From the NCBI GenBank assembly GCA_002633025.1, contig NMRB01000815.1:183838-247837 (forward strand): a stretch of DNA of 64,000 nucleotides. The letters are read 5' to 3'. The notes beneath the pieces were generated by a model. It saw nothing but the letters and a program-made list of their open reading frames with translations. It ran no database searches and had not been told where the DNA came from. This DNA comes from Notospermus geniculatus. Taxonomy: Eukaryota > Nemertea > Pilidiophora > Heteronemertea > Lineidae. The position numbers and the translations under genes were made by a program. The stretch's first letter is position 1. Each line of letters starts with the position of its first letter. Shown here piece by piece: positions 23,501 through 35,500 of this stretch.

Positions 23501-26500
23501 TGAGTGACACACGAATCTGGAAAAAACGGTGTTGACATTGACATCACTTCTGTATTCATCATTGACACTTAAATCGTCAGAGCCTACAGGAGGGCTATTA
23601 AGAACTACCAAAGAATGATGAACGGTGTATGTAATCATAAAAGGAAGGGTAGGTTAGTGACTGAACAGCTCATTTAAATAGAATGTTGACAACTTACGGT
23701 GTTCGCCTGTTGCCTTGCCAATCTTATCTTGTCTCGGAGAGAGAGAAGACTGGCCTGGATATCATCATTCTTCGCCTCAAGAACTCGCTTTTTATTCAGT
23801 AGTACTTCGCTGGAATTCTTCGATCTGATTCTATTGTAATTACTTTCGTCAACTGAAAATGGATACGTCCAGTGTGGTAAGTCAACATTTCACAGAAATT
23901 CTTCAATAACACTCTGAAGGGAAAGTTGAAAGTTGGAATTTCATTCAGTCAACATCTCATCGAGGTTATGCTTACTGATATTAGGTATGTCAGTGATTGT
24001 TGGCATCGTATCCTTTATTTCATCTAGTTTGGCCCCCAGGTTGTCTATCTTGTTCTTTGTTACCATGATCTCTGCTAAGGTAGGTACAGTTATTGCCTCG
24101 GCTCGGCTGACGGTCTCATTTGCTGCTTTCGCTTTATTCAAAATGGCTGGAAGTTGAAGTACAAGAAGACAAAGATTACTCAGCAGTTGGTATAATCCAA
24201 TCCAATGATGTGGAGTTAGAACATTAAAAGAATGAGTTTGAAGATTAAAGTGACTGGAATGGTGTGTCTATCCGGTTTGAGAACGTACCTAGCCTGCTTT
24301 TATTCAACATAGAGACCGAGTTGTCTAGCAGCATCTTCTCCCTTCGAACATCAAAAAGAGTACTGTCGGTCCGATCCAACAGCTTGCTCATGTTCCTGAG
24401 GTTGCCTTCAAGTGCTGAAAAGTCAGATATACGTACAAATAACTTTAAGATGGCCAGGGGAAACGTACAGTTTGTAGGTAGAAATCCTACTTCTGAGTTG
24501 CTCAAGGAACGAGAGTAGGGAGCGCTCCAATAAAACTGCGTTCGGAGTCAAGGAAAACGCTGTTAAAAGAATCGATAGGCTACCAGATAAATTCGGAGGT
24601 CCTGCTTATTCCCTTTACCTACCCACTGTCTTATTCTTCTCCATCTGTGCCCTTGTTCGTAATTCAATACTATCATTCGTGACCTTCCTCGCCTCAACAT
24701 CTATTAACACACCAGACTTGGTCTTAGCGACCTCAATCGCTTTCTCGCCCGCCGCTGTCGCATTGTTGCCCGCCATCTTGGACTCGCCAATGGCGTCGAC
24801 CATATTTTCGTATACAGTCGCTGCCTTTATTGCATCTGCCGACAGAAGCCGGGAACCATTGAAGAGACTGAAAGAATTATAAGTAAGTATTACGTTTTTG
24901 TCAATGACATTCAACTACAGCTGTAATTCGACATCGTTTTGTTGAGAAAACAAGCTTAAAATCAACCAGTTTTCTCTTCCCTGCTTGCGAAACTGACGAT
25001 AGCGAAACTCTTACCCTTCCATGTGGCTGGCCTGCCGCAACAAATTCTTAGCATGTTCAGTCGCATTCCTGACAACGGGGTCCACACGAGGTATATTCTG
25101 CTTAAGCAATCCTGTTGCATTTTCTATGTTGATCATGGCATCAGCTAGTTCGGTCTTCTCCATTTCAAACATCTGCAAAAAACGATAGATGGTGACGTTC
25201 AGTACAATCCTCTTTGCCAATTCAATAATTGATGACAATTTTATTCGCCTTTCGCACCACATAATAGTAATATGTAATCCTCTCTGGGGATTTCTAAATG
25301 ACCAATCAATTCCAGAACATTATCAGACTACATGTAAATCCTTCCCCAAACAACTCCAGCGAAACAATACAAATGAAAAGGCTGTTCCGTCTCTTACCTC
25401 CATATTAGATGGGACTGTTTTTTTACACAGGGTGGAGGCAATCTTGTCAGTTTTCATGGCCTTCTCTATCGTCATATCCACTTCCTCGAACATGTTCATG
25501 ATATCTTGATTTTGTCCCTAGAAATGACAGTGAAACAATGTACGACATAATATGATGACGGTTTTGCATTGCCCACAGGATGGCGTCCTTCACTGAGAAG
25601 TTCCCCATTGGAACTGGTGACCATTACGATTGACCGTTACGGTTGATTCCAATGTTACCGAACGAAAAAATGATCATCTACATCATCAAATCATGATTAA
25701 CGTACCTCTAATATATCCAACATCCTTTTATTCTTTTTATTCAGTTCCTTGGCTGTCTTCGACTGCACCATTGATTCATTAATGTACTTAGGAAGATCAG
25801 TCAATTTTGCTTTTAGCATCTTCAACCGGTCATAAAGTTCAGTCAGGTTGTGTTTGGTAGGTGGATTGAGAAAGTCCTTCACTTTATTTACCAGGTCTAT
25901 AGCCGCCCTGGAAAGTAGACATGTTATTTCATTTTTTTTTTATGGCTCATTTGGGAAGGTTACCACAAACTCTTACATGATCGATACCTATTGACAACAG
26001 ATCTTATTCACAAAGCCACTGTAACTATAAGGGCACATAAATCCTTTGGCTGATATTCATAAAAGCTAGCAAATGCTTTTACTTCAAGTTCTGTAGTGCA
26101 TTTACATTGGACTTTGCTGTGCAAATCTTAAGTAAAAGCATTTGCTAACTTTTATCAATACCAGCCTTTGTCAGACTGATAGTGAACAATAGTTTTCCCG
26201 CAACTGGACAATAGTTTACGCACTCCGTAAAATTACGACAGCTTCGTGAATAAGGTCCCTAATTCCTTGAAACGAAGTCGATCTATAATTACTACGACTA
26301 GAAATCTTACTTCTTCTCTTTGTTTGCTTTCCTTTCTGGTCGAGAAAAGTCCCTCTTTTTAATAGATCGGAGAATTCCCTCGGCTCTGTTGATCAGTTTT
26401 GACATACGGTCATCAGACAAGAACTTTGTCTTGTTTGTCAACTGGTCGTGGACCTTCGTAACAAAATCTGCAACAAAGACGGTTTTTACCAAATAAAAGC

Positions 26501-29500
26501 AAAATGGTGACTCAAACTCCTCACATCGATCGTTTGCGGCCAAATTCCAGTAGATTGTGTTGACGAGGTGGACAAGTTTTGAAAAGCAATGCCAGTAAGA
26601 AGAAAACGTCATCTTTCCTTTGTGGTCCAAATGCCATCGTTGGTTCATGGGCAAAGGAATGGACAACAACAAGTGCAGTATTATTTCAATGTGTTACAAT
26701 ATAACAGTGTTGATTACGTAATAATGTACCTTTCACATCTCTATGAATGTTGTTATTCATCACCACGAGATCGACCGCCTTGTTTTTTAGTTCTCGTGCT
26801 GTTGTTCGTGAAGCATTGCTTTTTGACTTTGTATCTCTTATCTGAAAGCAGGTTCGTGAAAATTACAATCTTAGTAATGTCATAACGAATAAAATAAAGA
26901 ATGAATGTGTTTTTGCTTACCTCTGACATGGATGGAAAAAAATATGGAAAAATCTGGTCTATTCATTGGTCTTACCTTCATTTGGGAATCTGCCACCATT
27001 TTTCTAGCTGGAACTTCGTCCTGTCGCAACGTGTTTATGGCATCCAGCCGAGCCTTCTCATGTTTATCCTGAAATACAGCAAATATTTTTATATACATGT
27101 ACATCTCTAAATCAGGTAAGCGAATGGTAAGAACGGTGAAACTGTTTAGATACACTGAATGTAAATTTTGCCAAAGAGAAGAGTCCACGCGTTTTGAATG
27201 TAATGTTTCACCTTTAGGTATTTAGTGGCATTTTCAATAGTGTACAGTCGTTGCCATGGCACCACTGAGGCTGCAGTAACATCCATCTTTGCCGACTGTG
27301 TCTCCATCTCATCTAATGTCTCCATAAGATCCCTGGTGCATCCTTTGTCACAGGCTAGGAACAAGAGTAACAGTGGATGTACAGATAATCGACAAAAACG
27401 ATGAAAGAGAGGCGGATTAAGTTTCAGATCTCAAAGTCTCTACATCTACAGGCCAAACACTGCCAAAGGGAGTCATCCACATCAACAAATCAATGTAGGG
27501 CACTGTCCCAATGCCCCCCCCCAAAGTACCCTATTTCAAGAAATCTGGAATGTGCTCATTCTGGAGGTAACAGAATTTTGTTTGTAAACAAACGACGACA
27601 AATGTTGTCAATCAGCCACCTTACATGGCCTGAAATCGACAAACCTTTGAGAGCAGAATCTTTCTAAGTCCCTCCAACGATGTTACAAACTTACATTTAC
27701 AGGTCCCAGCAACCACAGCAAATCTTGGTTCGCACTTGTCACACATCTTCCCAGTAATTCCTCCCTTACATGGACACTGCCCTGTGCTATCGCATGTGTC
27801 GTTAAACGAGCCCATGTCATTACAATTACACGGCCGACAGAAACTGCCAAGTTTTGTTGGTTCACCGTAGAAGCCTACACCGCATCTAGAAAGGTAAATT
27901 AACGATTCGGATTGTCAGCTTTTAGAAAAGAAAAAAACAAAGAAGATTCTGAATCTGGAAGTGGGAATGTCATTCTACTGAAAAGGCATCGCTGTTACAG
28001 AATCATAAAGCAATTGTCCTTTTACAGTCTCCACTCATCAATCAGTAAACTACTGGCCATGGGGCATTTGAATTCGTGAGAAAGCATTCTTTAGAAGGTC
28101 TTTGGATTAAAAGATTGCTAAGTAATGTTCGAAGCAAATGCGGTAAGCAAGACGTCAACGGATGGGACTTGGTTTGATGAGGCACAGCTCGATGGGGAAG
28201 GTAGGGAAGGGTAGAAAGCCAAACTTACCTCTCACACTTATCACCAATATAACCTGGCGGACAATCTGTGCAGATGTAATTTCCTGGTTTGGGTTTGGGA
28301 TTGGTAGCAATGCATCTAGGGCTGAAGCTTTAAGGGAAAATCTTGGTAAACAACTTATTTGGTGGAGGAAACTTCTCCTAGCTGAAACATTCGTAGTTAG
28401 AAACAACTTGTTTGGTGGAGGAACCTTCTCCTAGCTGAAACATTCGTAGTTAGAAACAACTTGTTTGGTGGAGGAAACTTCTCCTAGCTGAAACATTCGT
28501 AGTTAGAAACAACTTATTTGGTGGAGGAAACTTCTCCTAGCTGAAGCATTCGTAGTTAGAAACAACTTATTTGGTGGAGGAAACTTCTCCTAGCTGAAAC
28601 ACTTGTAGTTAGAAACAACGATCCTGGTTTTCATCTACCAACAGGATGGGATCAACGAATTCCTTGGACTTCAAACGCACAAATCTGTGCGAGCAGCAAC
28701 AACGGTAGAAGAAATACGTACTTGTTTTTTGGATTGACAAGTGGACACTTGCACCTCCTGCACGATCCTGGACCGAGGGTAGCATTGCCATAGTAACCAA
28801 CCTCACAGACATCACACTTGTCACCTTCAGTGTTGTTGGAGCAATTCTGCATAACAGACGGACAGACAGACACTGTTTAACTGACCGAAACATCACCAGT
28901 ATAGTAACTGGCTACGGTCGAGAAATACATGTAGGTTAGTAATAGTAATTTTGATTTTGGTGGGAAATATTTGCTGGAACGGAAGACACTGGCCAAAATA
29001 TCGACTTACAAAACATCTCCCGTTTTCTTTGTCACAAACAGATGAGTGATTGTTACAATTGCATGCCTTTGCATCACCAATCAAGTTCTTTGGGTCTGGG
29101 TCCTTCAAGAAATCGTCACCCTTTTCTCTGTAGTACCCTTCGGCTGGATCCTTAAAGAAAAAAACAACAGACATGACAGAGAGATGTAGCAGGTACACAG
29201 TGATGTGGTGAAGAAAGGGATTTTATAGGCAAGAAATTCATACTTATTCCCATTTAGGCCTTACCTGACAAGACGACCCTTCATACTGCGGAGGGCATTT
29301 GCACATTTCTACCCCAGTTGCATTGGGTCCAGTCATATTCTCCCCTGGTGCAGCATAATCAAGGCTGACTCTCTTCAGACTAGCAAAGCTTATCGAGGTT
29401 GCTGATGGTGCTGCACGGACCAAGAGGGACTGGACGTTCTGTAAGGCAACCAGGAGCATCTCCCTGGAGACAGGCCGACGGTCGTGAGTGTTCAAGTCTG

Positions 29501-32500
29501 ACCAGTTTTCCTGAAAATGAAACAAATGTTCAGGGACCTTATTCACAAAGCAGCCGTAACTTTATGGGCAAGCAAGTCTTTTGTCAGGCTGATAGTGAAC
29601 AATAGAGTCCCTCAAATGGACAATAGTTTACGAGATCTTCGTGAATAAGGTTCCAGAAACGGTATTGTTCAAATACTTGAAATGTAAGTTGGTGCAAGGG
29701 TTTCTTGGAAAGATCGGCATACACATTATGACAAAACATACGACGGATATTTTCTCCTGTGTTTCAGATAGCTACATGTAGTCTACAGGGCACATGTAAC
29801 ATTTCAAAGCATTGAAGGAGGCTCATAATGTACACCAAAAGGTCGATCGCTCCCTTATCTATTTTTGATATTACTGAATATCTGCCATTTTAGGAATGAT
29901 GATATGATACATGTATATTAATAACAATATTGTTGAACATCGTAAATCTATCTTCGTGATGGCCATTTATAACATTGATTTATAAATGTTTCCTGATTAT
30001 CGTGTCCTTGGGTTTTCATCAACAACATAACAAAGCGCCATCAATGTGTTCCTTTATTTAGGTCCAGTTGCTCGACATGAGAAGATGCAAGTATTACTGT
30101 AACGGCCCCTTCAGTCATGATGGCTAAATTTTCATGGCAGCCATCTCGCCTATCCGACGTATCTGAGCCACAAATGAGGCGGGTCTCAGAATTCCTATCA
30201 CATCAGCAATGATACTGGCGACTGGTTTACCCTGACTCGCACAATGGTAAGAACCCCTACCACGGACGAAGCCGACAATGGCCTGACAAGGGTGATGACC
30301 TCATTAACATTGGCACATCTGGATAAGGTCTTGGCATTCTTTCAGGGCTATATGACGATCATCATTGCATCTGCTGGACTTTTGGGGAACGGCCTTTCTT
30401 TAGTTGTGTTCATACGAACAAGAAGGAAACAGGATGCTAGTATTCATTACTTGAGTTGCTTGGCCGCTTCGGATACCGCCTATATTGTTGCAACGCTAGT
30501 CACAGTATGGCCCCGACAAGGCCTACAGTTCATCGTCGACTACACGCCAGTTGATATCATGACTATTTCGACGTTCTCTTGCAAAATATCTAACTACATT
30601 CTCATGATATCGAGCTTCATGTCAGCATGGCTGATCGCAGCGTATTCCGTGGAAAGAGCCATTGTTGTTTGGTTTCCGCTAAAGAGAGCCAATATCACGA
30701 CAAAGAAACGTTTTCTGGCCATCGGAATCGTATTTCTGATGTCCGCTGCGACAACTGTCCATCGTCCTATCTTGGTAGATGTGTACTTCGGATATGGAAT
30801 GGTCCTTTGCTACTACATAGGTAATGTCACAATGCAGTTAGCTCTACTAGAAGTTGACTGGGGACTGTTTTTCTACATCCCTTGTGTCATCATGCTGGTT
30901 GCAAATTGCTTCATTCTGATTGGAATCTTCCGTGGTTCTCAAAAGCGAGCTGAGATGTCAAAAGACGACAGGCAAGACATGAAGATCCTGTTGAATCTAC
31001 TGCTTATTTCTTTTACTTATATAGTTCTTATGACCCCCAACGCCGCCGTCTGGCTGTTGTACGTTATATACTCAAATATGAACCCTGACCCCTCATTTAT
31101 TGACCTTCTTATCAAAATCGCCGGTTTTTGCGATGTAATCGGCCTGTGCAACTTCGCGTTCAACTTCATTATCTATGGTTGCACACTGCCATTTTATAAG
31201 GCAGAACTGAACAGTATGTTTTGCTGCCAAAGAAAAAAGTGACTTCTTTAGACAGACTCACACTTGATACGACGGTGTAATATGAAATATGGAACCTACC
31301 AGACCTCGGCGAAAGTCCTTGTTACTTGTTATCAAGTATTATGACTGAATATCTGCAATTTACATGTTGTTTAATTGATGTTATACTGAACATCGTTAAT
31401 CGAGGCTATATTCATGATCGTCTTTTATAGCATTGCTATAAATATTACGTTTCTTAATAACTGCATTCGTGTGCTTCCTCAACAACACATCTAAGGACCA
31501 TTTGTTTGTTTAATCAAGACACATTGGTCAACACGTGCAGACAGCTACAGGGTAGTACATGGATGAATCACTGCAATAACTAATTCAGTACTGGCAGCTG
31601 GATGCTTACAGCAGCCATCCTACAAATCCGTATCTTAGCCACAAAAGGAGGCGCGTCTCTGAAGGTTTCCTACCGGGTATCCTACACCATCCTCGCACCC
31701 AGGGTCTTCACAACCGCTCCCCTCCTCACATTGTTTTACTCGTTCATGTCAGGGAGGGGCACGACCGTAAATGACCTGAGATTCTCGGATGATGCCACAC
31801 TGGAGACTGGACATACACAATGGTGAAAATCACTACCACGGAAGAACCTGACAACGGCCTGACAAGGGTGATGACTTCACTGGCACAGCAGGACAAAGTG
31901 TTGGCATTCTTTCAGAGTTTTATAACGATCATCATTGCATCTACAGGACTTTTGGGTAACGGCCTTTCCTTAGTTGTGTTTATACGAACTAGAAAGAGAG
32001 AGGATGCCAGTGTACAATATCTAAGTTGTTTGGCTATTTCAGATACTGCCTATATCGTTGCCAATCTAGTGCTAGTATGGCCTCGGCAAGGCCTACAGTT
32101 CATCACCGACCACACGCCAGTGGATATCTTGACAATTTCAACATTCTCTTGCAAGATATCGAGTTTCATCATGATGATATCAGGCGCCACGTCAGCATGG
32201 CTCATAGCAGCGTATTCGGTGGAAAGAGCCGTTGTTGTTTGGTTTCCGCTAAAGAGAGCAAATATCACAAAGAAAAAACGTTCGTACGCCATTGGAGCCT
32301 TATTTCTGATATGTGCTGCGATGGTTCTTTATCAGCCTATCCTATCTGATGTGTACTTCGCTTATGGTATGTTCCTCTGTAATTATGTAGTTAATGCTGT
32401 AATGCAGTTAGTGATACAACAATTTGACTGGGGACTGTATTTTTACATCCCTTGTATCACCATACTGGTTGCTAATTGCTTCATTTTAGTCGGAATTTTC

Positions 32501-35500
32501 CGTGGTTCTCGCAAGCGAGCTGAGATGTCAAAAGACGACAAGCAAGATATGAAGGTTTTGTTCAGTCTTCTTTTCATTTCTTTTGCATACGTCACTCTAA
32601 TGACGCCAAGCGCTGCCATTTGGCTGTCGTACGTTATATACTCAAATACAAATTCCGACCAAGCACTACTTGACCTCATTATACACATTGCAGGGTTTTG
32701 TGACGTCATCAGTTTATGTAATTTCGCATCTAACTTCATTATCTACGGCTGCACATTACCATTTTACAAGGAAGAACTTAAAACTATGTTTGGTTGCCAG
32801 AAAAAGGGAGTTTTCAGACAAACCCTCCAAACATGAATGGTCAGCACAACTTTTTTATGTTTTGAGGTAGTGGTCTTGCTCCGAGTGCCAGAAATCAGCA
32901 CTAAATAGCCGCATTCATTTTGTCTCCACCCTACATGTAACAATATAAGCTATAGACCAAGCCTCATAATGTATACCTGTCCAAAAAGCCAGAGGCCGTA
33001 TTCTAGAAGCTTCCTTAACTCTAAGGTTTACCTAGCTATTCTTTGAAGGACAGAGTACAAAAGCTGGACCTTAGAGTTGAGGAGGCTTCTACAGGGTGGG
33101 CCAAAGAAAGTGTCCCTCAAACAATAGGTAAACAATGGAAATGCTATTGTTCGAGGGACACTTTCTCTGGCCCACTTTCTCTGGCCCACGCTGTAGGATA
33201 CGGGTCCATGTTTCATCGGTATCCAAGGACTGAATCTTAAATCTACATGTACAGTAATGTTGTTCGATAATAGATTGAATATCCTTCATCTATTTTAATG
33301 ATAGTTAGCGCTGATTTATAAACCTTAGATGATTCTCAGTTGTTGTGTCATGCTATTTTCATCAACAGCATAACAATTCGTCAATGCAATTCTTTCACTT
33401 CAAAGGACGAGATGTCCAACACACAACACGACACAAGGGTTCAGTTTCGCTAAATGTTCATGGCAGCCACCCTGCGAATTCATATCTCAAACCAAGAAGT
33501 GAGGCACGTCTCAGAAGGTTTTCCATTTCGGAGTGCTACACTGGAGACTGGTGTAATGCACAATGGTGGGAATTACTACCACGGACGAAATCGGCAAGGG
33601 CCTGACAAGGGTGATGACGTCATTGGCTCGGCTGGATAAGGTGTTGGCATTTTTTCAGGGCTATATGACGATCATCATTGCATGTACTGGGCTTCTTGGA
33701 AATGGCCTTTCTTTAGCTGTGTTCATACGAACTAGGAAAAGACAGGATGCTAGCATTCAGTATTTGAGTTGTTTAGCTGTTTCGGATACCGCCTATATCA
33801 TTGCTACGCTGGTCCTAACATGGCCTCGGCAAGGCCTACAGTTCATTACCGGCTACACGCCAGTAGATATATTGACATTCTCAACATTCGGTTGCAAAAT
33901 ATCTTACTACGTCCTCTTGATATCCGGCACGATATCAGGGTGGCTGATCGCAGCGTATTCGGTGGAAAGGGCCGTTGTTGTTTGGTTTCCGCTTAAAAGA
34001 TCCAATATCACGACTAGGAAACGTTCATTCACCATCGGAATCATATTTCTGGTGGCAGCGGTGATAATTCTTTATCGTCCCATCTTAGTAGATGTTTACT
34101 CCGCTGATCATGATATCGTCCTCTGTTTTTATGTAGGCAATGTCACAATGAGGATAGCCGTGCAGCAAGTGGACTGGGGAATGTATTTTTACATCCCTTG
34201 TATCACCATACTGGTTGCTAATTGCTTCATTTTAGTTGGAATTTTCCGTGGTTCTCGTAAGCGAGCTGAGATGTCAAAAGACGACAAGCAAGATATGAAG
34301 GTTTTGTTCAGTCTTCTTTTCATTTCTTTTGCATACGTCACTCTAATGACGCCAAGCGCTGTCACCTGGCTGTCGTACCTTATATTCTCATATACAGACT
34401 CCGACCAAGCACTTCTTGACCTCATTTTTCACATTGCAGGGTTTTGTGACGTCATTAATCTGTGTAATTTCGCATCTAACTTCATTATCTATGGCTGCAC
34501 ATTACCATTTTACAAGGACGAACTTCACACTATGTTTGGTTGCCAGAAGGGAGTTTTTAGACAAACCCTTTAAAAATGAATGGTCGGCACAACTTTTTGT
34601 TCTGTTTTGAGGTAAAGTGGTCTTGCTCCGAGTGCCAGAAATCAGCAAATAGCCGCATTCATTTTGTCTCATCATCATCATCATAACGGCGTCGTGAGCC
34701 TAGGATTGGCTCTTTGCCATAAAAAGTAACATATATACAGTTTCACAAAGCGCATGCAAAGCGGGTAAGGACGGACTCCAGTTAATCATGGTTATATACA
34801 CCCTACGTGTAACAAAAAAGGTATGGACCAAGCCTCATAATGTGTACCAAAAAGTCCAGATGCCGTATTTTAATAGCTTCCTTAACTCAAAGTTTATCTT
34901 TAGTTATTGTTTGCAGGGCAGAATACAAAATCTTAAAGTGGACGAATCGCCCGACGATTGAAATCGTCGTCTTAAGGGCGGCGCACACGAGCGACTATTT
35001 TGACCGATTTGTCGGCCGACTTGGCTTCCGACCGCCAAAGCGACAAGATTTGGCGCTTCTGATTGGCTGATCTCTAGTCGCACCACCAGTCTCGTCGGCG
35101 GTCGCCCAGATTTAGTCGCTCGTGTGCGCCGCCCTTAAATCGTGGAGGAATCGTGGTGATCTTATCAGATCTTGAGGTCAATCGTGTTGATTGCAGGAAA
35201 GTTTTGGACAGTTTATGCTGTGTTCCCACTATCACCAATAACACCACGATTGAAATCGTGGAATAATCGTGGTGATCCTACAGATCCTGAGGTCAGTCGC
35301 GGCAATCGTATTGATCGTAGAAAAGTTTTGAACGGTTCAAAAATTTTCTACGATCAACACGATTGTCACAATTGCCCTCAAGATGTGATACGGACCGCAC
35401 GGCAGTGGGAACTTAGCATTATAGGAGGCTTCTACGGGCCTATGTTATCATCGGTATCAAAGGAGCGAATCTTCCATCTACAAGTAGTTGTTCGATGATA

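Noticed and set aside
28351-28615. CRISPR-like array
   Set aside because: Plain tandem repeat with no unique spacers, in a eukaryotic intron.
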